Below are positions 23,015 through 37,686 of a DNA stretch of 60,000 nt, piece after piece. A program made the position numbers and the translations under genes. The notes under the pieces are model-generated. The model had not been told where the DNA came from and searched no databases. It saw nothing but the letters and a program-made list of their open reading frames with translations. Source of the DNA: Hydractinia symbiolongicarpus (taxonomy: Eukaryota > Cnidaria > Hydrozoa > Anthoathecata > Hydractiniidae); NCBI RefSeq assembly GCF_029227915.1, contig NC_079878.1:10604001-10664000 (forward strand), read 5' to 3'. The number at the start of each line of letters is the position of its first letter. Position 1 is the stretch's first letter.

Positions 23015-26000
23015 GTTGAAGAAGAAAAGCAAGGTAAATATATGTACAAACTAATATGTCTATTATATATCATTTGAATGTCACCCAGGCATATGCAAAA
23101 TATTTTTTAGATATTTCCATTTGCATGGATTTTTTAGTTTTCGTTCAGCTAAAGTTTTTTTTAAAAAAAAAGGGTGCACTAGTTGGTTTCTTTCATGTTT
23201 TCACGTTCTTACTTGTTACCTGGTGTAAAAAAGTACATCTTAGAATCGTAAAGTTTTATGAGAGTTTATTCTGGGTAAAAGTTATTGTCTGTTCAATAAG
23301 GGTTTAACGGTGTTTCATTCGTTTTTGATAAAAGAATAATTAATCATTATTTAGAAGTTAAAATGACAAGGTTTTTCATGTCCACGTCAGAGAAAAAAGT
23401 TTTCACCTAAGCGAATATTTGAGATTTGACATCAGGAAAACATGGAGTAGCTTTTTCATGCTTATTTATTTTATCCAAAATTGTTATTGATATTATTTTA
23501 TATCCACTAGGAATGATTTTTATTCATATTAAGGTGGCAGTAACCCTTAAAAATCGAAATTTTTTTTTTACATAATTAGTTACGAAAGGTTATTTTCAGA
23601 CTATGGTATGGATATATACTATATCCATATTTTTTCTGTTATAACACACTTAAAGAGAAACGTTAATAACAACAAAGATGGTGCATTATGTAGAAATTTA
23701 AGACGAGCTTTAACTTTCAATACCATTTTTGTTTTACTTTAAGATTTTCAGACATGCTTGGTGAATCATGCAGCCATGATACAGTGTGTGGAAATCTTTT
23801 TATTTGGAATATTTTTCTTTTAACAGCGTTTGATGCAGCAGGAGATGCTAACAAAGAATCTTTTGAAAAAAACAAAAGGCTATTGTTAAAAAATAAGAAT
23901 GAACAAAAAAAATCTGCACACCGTTTTAACAGGATTAACCCGAGGTTCATTTAAAAACAGAAGCTGATGAAAAATAACGATATTGTAAAAAGTTGAAGCT
24001 CGTAGAAGCTGATTCTTTTCTTGTTTTTGCTACATTTTTAAAAAGAAATTTCTGCTGACTCAGCAATTTTTGTGTTAAGTTAAAATCATTTTATTTTGTA
24101 TTAAGGCCTATATTTCTACGAAATAGTAAAAAAAATAGTAAAAATAAAACACTGAGTAAATAATTCAGTTATTTGGACAGCTAAAAAAGGGTTACTGCCA
24201 CCTTAAAGATCTACTTGAGTTCTTTCATATGATACATCTTTACCATGCTGAATTGTATTGATGTTGACCAGAACAAAAATCTTATTACTAAATTTCTTTT
24301 GTTTAAGTTCTTATTTGTTGATGTCATTTTATAATCAAAAACAAAATCAACCTTCAAAGTAGATTTTTTTTTACCAAAAAAAAAAAAAATTATTTTAAAC
24401 ATTTTTGATAAAAAAAAATACCTGTGAAATCTGGAAAATGAATTTATGTACATATTATGTTCAAAATTTAAAATCAAAAGATCTCTGCAAGCATTCTAAA
24501 TTTATGGAAAAAAAAAAATAAAAAATCCTATGCAGAAAAAGACATTATCTACATAGTTTTGTATTGTATTTTTAGAAGCATTGGCAGTGGAGAAATCTAC
24601 AACTGATGATAATAATGTGAAGGATGAGGAAGAAAAAGCCGAAACAAAGGTGTTATTAGATGAGGATGCTGCTCAACAAACATCTGAGGATGCAACAAAA
24701 GAAACATCTGAAAACAATGATTTAACTCAGCACAGTGAATTAGATGAAAAAAGTGTCAAAGACACTGCTGATGGCTCTGAAACAAAAGATGAGGAAGTGT
24801 GGAAAGGTATTGAACTTGTTGGGCTGTCTCCCAAAAGCCAGAAAGTCAAAGAGAAAGAAGGAAATGCTATTGAGCAGGTGAATGATTCAAAAACTGAAAA
24901 CGATAATGTATTAGAGGAGGCTCCTGAGACTGAATCGGTGAAGAACGAGAGGGTGAAAGTGAAAGGTGTTGATATAAAAGATAAAATTGTCAGTGATGTT
25001 ATTAAGGATTTAAAAACTGCTGATGAAGCTGGCGAAACCACTGAAGATGGGTATAAATCTGGTGATGAAAGGGAATCATTATCTGAATCTGACCGTGAAG
25101 ATTCTGATGCTGTGGAGGGAAGGCTACGAAGACAAGAACCTAAGGTTTGTAAATCTTTTAAAATTATTTTCAATGTTATACTGCTCTACTGAAAAGCTAG
25201 TAGAATTAATTTCAAAATTAACATAAATTTTAGCTAAGTACAAATCATATATAAATTTATTTTTAAGTATATATCTCTAGCCACAGAGACACTAAGTTTA
25301 GAAAAATAAATCCATGAATAGTAATATTACCAGTATTGTTATGGTTTTAATAACAATAAAAGGTATTGCACATCTGCTGATAGGGTGCAAATGATAGGTC
25401 ATTTTGGTCTGCACCCTACGTTACTTATACTCTAAAACTAAAATGAATTTAAGGTAGCTTAACATCACAGATTGAAAAACATAGCAATGTAATGCATTTT
25501 TGTTAGGCTCTTATTACTTTGTGAATGGCTATATTTATGAAACTTTGCAACACAATTACAAAACATTAGGATGAAAGAAAATTCGTTGCCCAAGCCACCT
25601 GACTTCTTCCATTATCTGGTTGTAAAACTTGCTATGTACTGATTTCTATCTATTATAATCAGCAGTGACAATGGAACTGCTATGCCAATAATTTTGTTGG
25701 CTTAGACCAGTCAAACAATAAAACGATAAAAGAATATATTTGTTCTAGGCGATAAGGCGATTGATTAGATCTTTCTTTTTAGGATAATGCTGAAAGTGAA
25801 GGGGAAGGTGGTGATGCGCCTGTTGGAGCTGAGGACAATATTGATCGAAATTTTAGTCAAGAATCAGGTGAGTTATGCTCCGTCAAAAGAAACTGCACTC
25901 TAACTTTACAATTATCTGTTCATTGGCAATGCTGCCATATCATTTTTAACGTCCGTCTCCCAACCTGGAGTAATTCAGTTTTCAAATGCTTTTTAGAAGA

Positions 26001-29000
26001 AATTAATGATTAGTTTACACTTCATACTGGAAAATACTTTACTAATCACATCAACACTACGGAGGTCTATGACTGCAATTGTTTATAAATTCTGGGGCAA
26101 ACATATATTTTTCAAAATTGTAAAGTATTATAGTAAAGGATGCAGTCTTTATTAGAATAGCAAAAGCATGGTCTAGGATAAAATGGCAATTCACAGACCA
26201 CATTGCCCTTTAATTTCCAGAAGTATACTAGAGTTCGCATAAATAAATTTTTTTTCTGATTACTTCAGACTTTTTGGGGAGATCCACAGATTTGTCCCAC
26301 AGATTAGATCTTTATTGTGGAGGATCTTGTTTTAAATTCCTACTAAAAGAACTAAAAAAATAAAAAAGAAACACACCCTAAGGCCACTTTTTATTGTCCG
26401 TGGTGCACAAGCTAGCTACAAAATTTAAACAGTTGTGTGGTTAGTTAAAAGTTACTTTGCTTTTAGTTTTACTTTAATGAATTGATTTATTTATATTATG
26501 AATCTATGTTCCTATACTTTTAAGAGATAATTGCAGCTGTTTTAAAGTAGAACTAATTTGTCTGCTTTAGCACATAAAGTTTGTGCATAGCAGATAAAAA
26601 AATATTGTATAGGTTTTATTTAAGTATGCACAGGCTTTGGCGTTGTGTACACACATACACGTAAAGTCAGGCCTAATGATTTAGCTGGAAAGCAAGTTAC
26701 ATGTCGTAATAGGTTTTGTATCCCTTTTTAAGTGATACTGATGTTTGTGAACAGTTTCTGTCGATTCTATTCTTTTCAAAAATTCTTAGAAGCCCCAGGG
26801 ACATCTTGTTTTCATATTTCCAAAAATTTATTTTTAACTAAATACATCATAATTGTATTCACTTTTTCTTGTTTTATTGTGTTTTTTATCGTGGCAGTGT
26901 CTCTGCTTATATATCCGAAAGAAAACAGATCCTTATCATAACATTTGTATTTAGGAGGCTATTCAGATGACGAACACGAAAGTGGATCGGATATAGTCAT
27001 TGAGAGTGAAGAAGATGAAGCAGAGGAAGATGTAAGACCTATTTCATTTATATTTTTTATGTTTTTGTTTATTCATCCATTACTTCATTAACAATATGTC
27101 CAGTCTTGGGAGAAATCTGTGAATTAACTTTTTTATTAGCATGTAAGCTACTTATTTATCTTTAAATGTGCCTGTTTGAGCTAAAAACGTCTCAAAGTCA
27201 GTAAAACGTTTTTTACTAGATTTATTACCTTTAGAAAGAGGAAGCGGTTAAAAGTCCTGCTTTTGTTCCAAGAAGAACTGGATTTTGGGACCATGATGAT
27301 AGATTTGCAGACATGTCAGTTGAAGAAACAAGGTCAGTAAAAATCTTTTTAGTCCTTTTGCGTGTCGCTATAAAGCACCAAAGCATGGTAGTAGGGGGAG
27401 GGGCAGGGTACGCCGCTGTGTTCCTACATGGGGAAAAGGGCTCGGTTAAATACCCAAAATTAAAGGTCAAAGAAATAGCTATTCAACAGTAGTTAAATAA
27501 CTGCATGCAAAGCAATCCTGAAATCGAAGCAACGATTTCCCATGTTTAAAATTTGCCTTGAAATTGTCGAAAATTTTTAGGCATCGAAGGTTTAATAATA
27601 TCGATTCTACGTATGTGTAGAATTATTGGATCCCTATATATTTTAACTATTCGCATAAATGATTCATCATAGAGAACCACAAGGCGGCCGCAAGTTGTGG
27701 GACAAAAGTGAGGTTGCTAAATGGCGTAATGATAAATACGTGGAGTCTGAACAGGGACCAAAAGAAGAATGGGAAGTGAGTGTATGATTGACATTTCATT
27801 TCTGTTCTTTGTTGGTCATTAATTTTTGTAACTTCACGAGAACCTCTTTTTTATTTTTTATTTGTCAAATAGACTTTTAATTAGAACCTAGTTCATATGA
27901 ATATGGCCAACATCGTAAGAATATTCTGGCGTTAAAGTAACTTCAAAGTAACTAATTATATAGAGTTTCGTTTTCAAGTTAACATTCACATTTGGTTTTC
28001 TTTTTATGGCTTCAATTTGAATTTGATTCACAGTAATAAAGTTGTAAATTGAAAAGGAATATAAACACGCCAGACATTGATATTTCTTGACCACATACTG
28101 TGTAGTTTGGTTCTTCATTTTCAACTCTTTTTCAGCGAGTTCGTCAAGGCGAAGAAAGAGAACAAAGACGATCTGGTGATCGCGGAAGACGCGAAAGAAA
28201 TTTCAATGATTTTTTACAGGATGCGAGTCGTTCAGGTAATCAAGGCAGGGGAGGACGTGGTAATAGAGGTCGAGGAAATCGTGGACGCGGCGATCGAGGT
28301 CGTAGCGATCGGGGGCGACGGCAATATCAAGATGACAGATATGAGAATAAAAGAGATGCATCTCCTGGGGAAGACTGGGAATCACCGGAGAAAAGCAAAG
28401 CAAGATCTGATAGTCCAAAGCGCGACCACAGCGAAACGTCAATGAATTGGCAGCAGAAACAAAGTTATCGAAACGAACGAAGAGAACAGAATCGGAATAA
28501 ACAATCGGGCAAGAACAGGTATGAAGAAAGTTATCAGCAAGGCTATCCCTACAGAGATAATCAAGACAGGAGTAGGATTGATGATAGACAATATAGAGAA
28601 GAAGGAAGGAGTAGAACTAATAGAGAAGTGGAAGAAAACCGCAGAAAAGGAGGAGAAGAAGAAGAAGAGGAGTATGATGAAGCCAGTAGGGAACGGATGT
28701 TAAGGGAGGAAAGGCGTAACATAAGAAATCGAGATTCGGAACGCAGGGATGAGAGGCAAAATGGTAGAAGAGAGCGTGACTGGGATGAAAATAAAAGATC
28801 CCCAAAAGAGAAGAAGCAAATAGAGGATACTAGGAATAACAGAATAGTTGACAGAAAAGACCGTGAACATGAAAATGTGTAAGTTTTAATTTTTCATAGT
28901 GTGGTCATATTCTTCTAATTGTACCAAGTATTTGTATGTTTTTCATTTTTAAGTGACGAGGGAGGTAAAAGAAGGGCAGGTAAAGGACGTGGTCGTGGTC

Positions 29001-32000
29001 GTGGCCGAGGCGTGATTGATGACAAATTCAAAGACAAAAGGTCTGATAACGTTGGAAGAGATAAGAGCAATAGGGAGAAAAGGATTGAAAATCTTCCACC
29101 AAGACTTCGTGATAAGGAAAGAGAAAAAATGGAACATCATGAGAAGTCTAAAGATAAACATCGTCAGGATAGGGATGATCATGATAAAGATGTGTACCAA
29201 GGTTTGTGTTGCTCGCATGTTCATTTGTTTGTGTGTTTTTTGTGTGAGTATCCACTCTGTTAGAAATGTCAGAAATTGTCAGGAATTACAGAAATTTATC
29301 TCCACTAAGTCCCTATATTGCAAATGCTTTTTATTTTAATGTCAGTTTTTATCTTGAGCTTGTATTTCATCTTTTATTTTTATTTTATCAAATTTTATTG
29401 CAGCGGCTCGGAATTCCTTTAATCATAATCAACTCGGTTTTTTTTTAATTTAATTAAATAAAACACTCAAAAAAATTCTTTAACTTGCTTTTAGGTACAT
29501 TCCATTCTTTTCGTTTAGTATAATATTTATATACACAGTTCGTTATATTTTAGTATATAGTTAGGTTGAATGAGAGTGAAACCTGAACGTAAGAAGTAAA
29601 AAAAGAAAATAAGTTGCTATCAAATTCCATAAAATTAACAAAACAAAAGTAAAGAAGAAATTTTGAAAATTTCCGGATTTTTAGCTAAAGAGTGTCAAGA
29701 ATGTCACGAAAACTGTCAGGAAAGGCAATGTCAACTTTTAAATGGACACCCTGTTTGTTCGTACGTTAAGTGGGCACCCTTCTTGTTCGTATGTTGTTCT
29801 CTCGCTTGTTCGTACTTTTATTGTTTGGTTTTTTTCAGACGCTGAAGAACCTCAGTCGCCAGATGATGGAGGTAAGAGCCATACATTTGTCAAACTTTAA
29901 GTTAGCTGAAGCGTTGTAATACGATAAACTGCTACAATATTATAAAGGCAAAATCTGTTGTGATTCTACGCGGGTTGGCTGTATATACGATGGCATAACT
30001 TTTGGCAGAGGTAGACATTGGGCGAAAATAGAAAAAGTCATAGCGAAACGTTCTGAGCTTTTAACCAATGGATAGTTGTCAGAGAAAATAATAATAATGG
30101 TTTGAACATCTTTCAAACGGCTCCAAAAGTTTCAAACCCAATGTGCACCATTACAAAGTTAGTCCAAGGGTGGGGTCCTTTGAGAAATTAATAGAGCTCC
30201 CATGTTGTTTTTTTTTTACGAATCGATAAAAAGAAAGAGCTACTTTGTATGAGACTAAAGCTGTAAAAGAGAATAAACAAAAGTTTACTTCCACACTAGC
30301 TTCACAAGTTTGCACTCAGTTGTGCTTATAAATTTCCTGGTGTTTGCATCAGTGACATGGGTGAACTTATACTTGTGTGAACTTATGTGACCGTTTAATA
30401 TATAATTCTACGTAAGATGGAAGGAAGGATAGTAAAAATTTGTGCAGCGCAGACCTAAATTAAAATCGTTTATGTACGAGAATTGTTTTTGTACTAATAT
30501 AACCAACCATGTTTTTTAAAGCTCCACGAGATAAACCGAAGCGATATTCTTCGCAACGACAGAAAACAGGAGCATCATTGTTGGACATTCCAGGTCAAAT
30601 ACCGGAAGATGAAGAAAGTAGAACGCAATATTACAACCAACTAGGTAGGACTTTTGTTTCAACAATTCCAACTGAGATATACTACTTTGCGTTTTTATTT
30701 TTATTATTTCATAGAGTTGTATTCTAGTTTTAATTTCAAGTAAAACGTAAATTAATTTTGTTTGCAGGTCTAATCCAACAAACGATGTTCAACACGCAGC
30801 AGCTCACTGCACTACAATCGCAACAACAGGGTAGGTGTCATTTTAGGGGTGCGGGTTAATGTGTTGGAGGGGTGTGATTCTTGTTTTTTGAATGCTTTGT
30901 TGCATTTTTTTGCAGTTGATTTTTTATTTTTTATCTCGATTTGATATATCTGTCGCGAATTAATTTACTAGAACAGCAAACCGCGAAGGAGTATTTCGTG
31001 TTAGTCTACATTAAAAGTTGCAAAAACAATTTGGAACTTTTCATCTTCGAAAGGCGGAGCCGCGAAGGACCAGTGTTAGAGAGAGCTCTGTCAATTTAAT
31101 AAGGGAATTAAAAAATTAAAAAAAAAAATAGAAAGAAAAAAGTGGACCAATAAATAGAAAAATATATTTTTTCAAGTGTTTATATACCAAGTATATAATC
31201 TATTTTTCTTCCCTCTAGCAGAGAATCTTAAAAAGAAAACGAATGTTCTCGACGTTCTGAACATTTGTTGTCAGAATAAGATATTTGCAGAACAACGTTT
31301 TTTGGCATAGCGTACCATAAAGCCTAAAATTGAAAGTTATCCTAAGACCGTTTAAAAATTAACAGTTTGAAATTCCTTTAAGAAATCAATTTTTGCAAGG
31401 AGAACTCATTTTCTTAAAGTTGCAAGTTCTAAAAATGTTAGCGAAATTTGCAAAAACTCTAATATAATTTCCTTCAGGTAATGGATGTGAAGCATCGAGA
31501 TGTGTAATAGTTCCAAAGGGTCTTGATTTTTCAGCTTTTTCCATTTCAGGACTAATGTCCAACAAAAATATTGCGTCGCTAGAGCAACAAATCTTACACC
31601 TGCAAGGTCAACTACAACAACAACTCAACTTGCGCTCTCAACCACAAGCTGTTCCAAACATGATGCAGGCGCATCCCAACATTCAAATGCAAATGGTTCA
31701 ACCTATCGTACAAGGCGTGGATCAACAGGGCCAAGGTAAGCTTGATTTATTATCAAGAAGATAAGAAACCAAAATTAAATCAGTATTGTAGAAATGTGTA
31801 CCCGCATAGCAGTATTTCTATTTTCTTTATTGCGCGTGATTAAATAGTGTTTGCTTAAACCTTAGTTTACAGCGGAGACTCAATGTACAACAACATGAAT
31901 CAACCTATGATGGCCAACACTTCAGCGGAAGGAATGCCGATGCCGAATCCGCAAATTAATCCGTTAATTCTTAATCAAATAATGGCCGCTGCAGCAGTTC

Positions 32001-32277
32001 AGCAACATCCTGTTCCAGGCGGCGGTCTGTTTGTCGCTCCTCCGCAGACGTCGCACCAGCAGCAGCATCAGCAAACGCAAATTAACGACGCAGAACAGCA
32101 ACAACAACTTCGGAAGTCCCGACCAGCAGCTATTCCAATTAAACCTCCTCCTGGTATGTTTTGTTGTCGTTTAGTTTTATTAAAAGCATATTAACTGGCA
32201 TGTCCAGTTAATATGCATGTATTTAATATTATTTGTAAACATTGTCATTTACTGTACTTCTTTTTTTAGGGCTTTGA
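23015..32277 (+). CDS. CASC3: CASC3/MLN51 (Barentsz), exon junction complex core protein, 14 exons
   Basis: CASC3 clamps eIF4A3 on spliced mRNA in the exon junction complex, with roles in nonsense-mediated decay and mRNA localisation. Exons: 23015-23033, 24576-25144, 25783-25867, 26955-27031, 27235-27332, 27673-27775, 28136-28878, 28954-29201, 29839-29871, 30522-30644, 30768-30830, 31550-31735, 31866-32153, 32270-32277. All have AG/GT junctions and phases agree, giving 880 codons plus TGA. The N-terminus is acidic. Exons 5-6 hold the SELOR domain that binds eIF4A3: SPAFVPRRTGFWDHDDRF and GGRKLWDKSEVAKWRNDKY. Exon 7 is rich in RG/RGG and charged repeats, and exon 8 has a GRGRGRGRG run. Exon 10 has PKRYSSQRQ and the last coding exons end in IPIKPPPG, both conserved near the C-terminus of family members. 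Exons 11-13 are Q-rich. The 5' exon is missing from this model; the human protein is about 700 residues. Confidence 0.93.
23533..24202. mobile_element. piggyBac-like MITE, family 2, in the first visible CASC3 intron
   Basis: TTAA flanks at 23529-23532 and 24203-24206. Terminal inverted repeats GGTGGCAGTAACCCTT match perfectly over 16 bp. Length 670 bp, no open frame of note. Lying wholly inside an intron, it should be spliced out. Confidence 0.85.
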
Positions 32278-33374
32278 TTCAGCAACATAAATACCGACAA
32301 TACACGAAAAAGAAACTGAGTGGAAGTAACCACTACAATCAAAAATGCATTTGACGGGTTAAATTAACTAACCGAAAGGTTTTCTTCAATGCTCCAGTAG
32401 TTTTAAGATAAGCAGTCAGGTTTGAAACCTCGCATAAGAGTTATTATGAACTGATAGTTGCTTGTAATGTAGCAAAGTTTGTGGTGAAAATTGTGTTCAG
32501 AACACTTGGAAGGGATTTTCAGCTGAATACAACTTGTGCAAACGTCTCATTTAATGATTTGCATAGGGCCTTGGAACTTTGCTAGTTTTGGCTAAAGTCA
32601 GGGAGTTCTAATACTTAATCTTGCTTGAATAGGACACGCAAATAATCAGCAAAAATCGTCTTATATATAAAGCAAAAATTAAAGGGAAGCAGGGAAGTTT
32701 TTTATGGGAGAATTTTCTACGAAGTTTCTTTTGTTAGAACTGAAAAACTAATTATATAACCAGTGTGTAACTTAAGATTTCTTAAAAGTGTTAAAAAATA
32801 AAAATGTCATGCTTTTTAAGTGATCTACAAATGTCGATGACAGGGGGAGAGGTATTTTGTTGGATGTATCGTTTTATTATGCTTCTTGTAAGATTTATGG
32901 GTGAAGTTTGTTGTTTTTCTTGCGTAGTTGCACTTGCATAAGAGGAAAGAAACTTCGAGTACATTTAGTTGCATTTTGTGTTTTCTATAACGAGGGTACG
33001 CATGTGACGAATGACACTTATTTTGCGTTTTTTGCAGCATGAGAACGCATCTCATATAAATTTCACTAGATATAGACGCACCACAATTTGGTTGTAGTTT
33101 AATTTTAATTTATTGAGGCTTTTCAAGAAAAAATTTCTCCATTTATTGTATTAAAGTTTTGTAATCATTTAGGTGATAACGAATTATAACTGAGCTATTT
33201 TTATGATTTTTATTCTTAAAAAAAAATAACCACTGGATAAACCTTCCAGCGTCTGGCATTGGAAACTTGCACAACTCCATAGAGAATGTGAAACAAGAGC
33301 GGTTAATGATGACATGTGTTAATATATGGCGAAGAGGATCTCAGCGCGCTGATGTCAGTGGCGTGGATGCTCGG
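32278..33374 (+). other. CASC3 3' UTR and downstream spacer
   Basis: Follows the CASC3 stop. A canonical AATAAA lies at 32797-32802, and further AT-rich sequence follows, so the transcript probably ends near 32820 or later. No other gene is seen before the family 1 MITE remnant at 33379. Confidence 0.5.
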
Positions 33375-33904
33375 TTAACCCTATTCAGTCCAGGCAGGGG
33401 CGGATCTAGCGTACGTCAGAACCGGCAAGCGACTGACATCTTTTCAAACCTTAGAAATGTAGATAAGTGAAAAATAAAACAAAACGCCGGTCAACCAGCA
33501 ACCGATATTACGGCATTTTGTTCGGCCCCGGACCTGACGCGCGTGTGGCGTTCGAATTTACGTGGTCTGTGTACTAGGTTGTGGATGGCGTATATTTGTC
33601 TTCTGCCTTTCGCCGTTTCTGCCGATGTAAGTCAAAAAGCGACTGGAATTCGTATATTTTTTGTTGATTTGATTGGTCAAAACGGTTGATTTGGCTGTTC
33701 TGATTGGTTGTTGGGTTTTGACTGACATTCCTAATTTTAAGGTCAGCCGAAAGTAGTATTACTTCTGCGCGAGTATAAAATTGTGTAAACATAGAAGAAC
33801 CGATACCGGTTGTGTTATCTTGCGGACCCGTCAGTGGCCAAGAACTCTCCCACCCTTGATTAAGGTTATATGTTCGCCCTTGATTTTATTCTTTTTGTTC
33901 AAAC

Positions 33905-36900
33905 ATGGCTGCCGAGAGCATGTTTGAGCTGGTCCGTCTAGCTATGCAAAAGAATGATTTGTGTTATATACAAGATATATATTTGAAATATTGTGATAAA
34001 ATAAGGAATCTTCCTTCGTTCTCAAACGAAGATATATTGAACTCAATCAATAACAACAACATATTGAGAAATTTTAATGCTGAAGTTTATCTTCCAAAGA
34101 TTTTACGAAAAGACCTTAACAAGTGTGCAGTAGCCTTGTGGTAAGGGTGTTAAGTTTTTACTTGTTTTTTGTGTCATAGCTAGCTCTATTAGGTAACCAT
34201 GGATATTTTTTTAATCGTTTAATTATTCAGCTGGCTCCATTGCTCTTTTATTTAAAGTAGCTAGCAGCTGTCTGCACGTCACACGGTGATTATGGGAACA
34301 ATAAAAGATCATTAAATTTATACAATAGATCTTGTCAGCTAATATTTTGATAAGAAGATTTGCTAAATTAAACCAAACTCAAATGTAAAAACAAACTTCA
34401 GTCGCTCTCCATCACAGTGCTTGCTAGCCTTTGATTTGTTAAATAAAAGTTTAAAGATGGGAGCTATATAGCTATAGCTTTGACAAAGCTCTTGATCAAG
34501 ACTTATGTTTTATTTAGCTCTGAAAGTACTGGAAATTGCTTGTACAGTTCTGCTTCCATCCTGCTTGTTGGTGACAATTCGTTGGTTGAGGATCTCAGAA
34601 TTTTAACGTCATTAGAGTTGTTTCTGTGTTCTGAATATTACAGTAGGCACCCTGTTTTGTTGTCGTTATTTGAAGAACACAAAGGTAAGGTATTTAAATC
34701 TGTTGATAGCATTTTGCGAATGGTAACATCTTTTGAAGCTCTTGATGCTTCAGGTTCTTCGTGCTCTAATAAGTTGGTAAAAAATGAAGCCATTGGTAAC
34801 TGTAAAAATCAAAAGTGGTGTAGCTTACTTTGCATATTTGCTTTGTCGTCAGTGTCATTGGCCAACATTAATACATATTTTCCGGATTGTGGTGACTCAA
34901 GGGATAAAATTTTATTTAATTGTATAATCAGTCCAAGAAATCCCACTCCTTCTTTAAGGACATTGAAATTTCTATTTTGTTTACAAAGTTTTAATGTTGA
35001 CTCAAGTATCACCTTTAAGCCTAATCATTTTGTTCCCATAATTTTTGTGCCTAACGGTACAAAGCGAAAGTTACCGCACATCACAAAAAAAGAAAAAATG
35101 TCTTGTGTGCCTACCAAAAAAATTTCAGTTCAGTCAAAGCTCAGTTTTTGGACTGATAAATGTAGTGACACTTTAATTTTTCCAAAAGTTATGCCATTAA
35201 TAAATGTTCATAAACCTGTTGTGTCAAATCCTTTAACCATCACACCAAGTTTAGACAGCAATAGTCTCATTTTTGAATCATCACATACAATTTGTCATCC
35301 ACCTGTCCAATCCCATGTTGCAACAACAAGCATTGTCACACAACAGATTTCACAATCAACTGTAATTTCAGAAGCTTGTGCAGTTACAAAAATGCCCTTT
35401 CCTACACCATCACCTTGTAGTAACATGCCAGACAGTTTATTACCTGTGAATAGATTTGATGTGTCATTGTACCGTGAAAAAATGAGAACTTTGAAAAATG
35501 ACACTTCAGCAATTCAAGACCTCATTAAAAACGTTTTTAAACCAAATAACAATTATGTGTTCCCAAAAACTAAAAGATGCTTTCGTTTTGAATGGTTAAA
35601 CAAATTTCCTTGGTTGTGTTATTCACCAGCAGTTGATGGTGCATATTGTCTTCCGTGTGTTTTATTTGGAGAGAAATTTCCAACCAAAACCAACAAAATT
35701 AAAAAACTGTTTTCTGAGTCATTCAGATATTGGCCAGATGCCAATGCTCATTTCCTCAAGCATAATTCTAGCACTGGACTTCATGCTGATACATCAGCTG
35801 TATTTACTAGCTTTATAAGTAATTATTTTGGTAAGTCCCAACCAATTGACATTCTTGTTGATAGTAACAGGAGAAAAAAAATTGCTGAAAATAGAAAAAA
35901 GCTTGTCCCTATTGTTCAAGCAATAATCTATTCTGGTAGGCAGGGCCAGGCATTAAGAGGTCATCGAGATGACACCCAGTATCATGGTGAAGTAGGGGAG
36001 TTTTCTTGTGGAAGGGTGGGGAATTTTGTGGAATTGTTGAATTTTAGGGTGCAAGGTGGAGACACTATTCTTGCTGAGCATTTGAAAAACAGCCCTAAAA
36101 ATGCAACCTATATCTCCAAAACAACACAAAATGAGTTAATAAGTTGTTGTGGTGAATTTATTTTGGATAAATTAGTTTCTGAGATAAAAAACAATGTGTT
36201 TTATTCTATTCTTGCTGATGAAGCCTCTGATTCATCTCACAAAGAGCAAATGTCTTTAGTCCTGCGTTTTGTGGATGATTCATTTAACATTAGAGAGGAA
36301 TTCATCCAGTTTATCCATTGTGATGAAGGACTTTCTGGTAAAGACTTACAGTCTGTTTTATGCAAGTGTTTAGAACATTTGAAGTTGGACATAAAAGATT
36401 GTAGGGGTCAAGCATATGACGGTGCAGGTGCTGTGGCTGGTTATAAAAATGGTCTCTCTGCACGCATTCTTAGTCTTAACAGAAAGGCCATCTATGTTCA
36501 CTGTAACAGCCACCGTCTAAATTTATCTGTGGGAAAATCTTGTACTGTGAGCTTAGTTTCACATGTTATGACTAAAATTAAACACATTACTTATTTTTTT
36601 AAATTTTCTGAAAAGCGACATCAAGCTCTTTTGGATAACATTAAAAAATATTGTCCATTAGCTACTGTCACTAAACTTACAGATGTTTGTCGCACTAGAT
36701 GGGTTGAAAGAATAACTGGTTTAGATACTTTTCAGGAGCTATATATTGCAATTTATGTTACCCTGGAAGAAATGAAGTTAAATTTAGAGATGAAATACAA
36801 CCATGATACTTCAAAACAAGCAGTTGGTTTTTTTCATCAAATAGCCAACTTTGAATTTGTTGTCACTCTTGTAATTACAAGAAGTATTTTTGATGTCACT

Positions 36901-37686
36901 CTGCCTGTGACACAACTGCTTCAAAATAAATCTATAGATATAATGGACTCAATAGATTTAATAAAAACTTTACAAAATGTTTTAAGACAGACAAGAAACA
37001 ACGTCGACCATTTTCATGACTTATGGTACAAGGAAACTCTTTCTCTGTGTGCAAAGGTTGGTATAGAGGAGGAAAAAAAGAGGACTGTTGGAAGACAAAC
37101 TAATAGGGATAATCATCCTTTCACCTGTATGTCTGACTTCTACAAAAAAGCTGTTACTAACCCTCTCTTAGACCACCTTAACAGTGAAATGAAGTCTAGA
37201 TTTGAACCTATTGCACTTAGTGTATATAACGGCTTATGTATTGTCCCTGCTAAAATGATAAACCTTCTTTCCAATGGTAAGGTTAATTGGAAAGAAAAAA
37301 TTACATCTTTTTCCTCTTTTTATGAAGATGATCTTCCTAATGCATTAGCTTTAAGTGGCGAATTAGAACTATGGGAAAGGTACTGGGTAGATTTCAAAGG
37401 TACCAGGCCTGAAACAATTGCCCAAACTTTAAAGTCGATTGATTTAAAAGTATTCGTAAATTTAAATGTGGCACTGCGTATCTTAGCCACTATACCTGTC
37501 ACAACATGTGAGTGTGAGCGCTCTTTTTCATCCATGAGAAAATTAAAAAGCTATACTCGCACAACTATGGTCTCTGACAGACTTAATGGACTTGCTCTCA
37601 TGTACATACATAATGAAATAGTGCCGGATGTGCATCAAGTCATAAATAAGTTTGCTAAAGACAAAAGACGTCTTGAACTTATATAA
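33905..37686 (+). CDS. hAT transposase with N-terminal OTU-like domain (two exons)
   Basis: Exon 1 (33905-34140) starts MAAESMFELVRLAMQKND and ends at TTGTG|GTAAGG; exon 2 (34518-37686) follows TTTTATTTAG. Phases join to give about 1134 residues. Just after the junction is TGNCLYSSASILLVGD, resembling the OTU cysteine-protease motif (D)GNC-L, and about 160 residues later NHFVPIIF, a possible OTU histidine segment. The usual Asp before GNC is Thr. Next comes a TTF/ZMYM-type zinc-binding region (RFEWLNKFPWLCYSP, YCLPCVLFG, DANAHFLKH), a DUF4371-like region (YHGEVGEFSCGRVGNFVELL) and the RNase H-like core: ILADEASDSS, QAYDGAGAVAG and the C-x2-H motif VHCNSHRLNLSVG. The C-terminal dimerisation domain ends with CECERSFSSMRKLKSYTRTT. 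No stop or frameshift. Related proteins are annotated as zinc finger MYM-type 1-like. Confidence 0.9.

Noticed and set aside
24727-25173. Serine-rich minus-strand ORF
   Set aside because: It is the antisense shadow of the acidic CASC3 exon 24576-25144.
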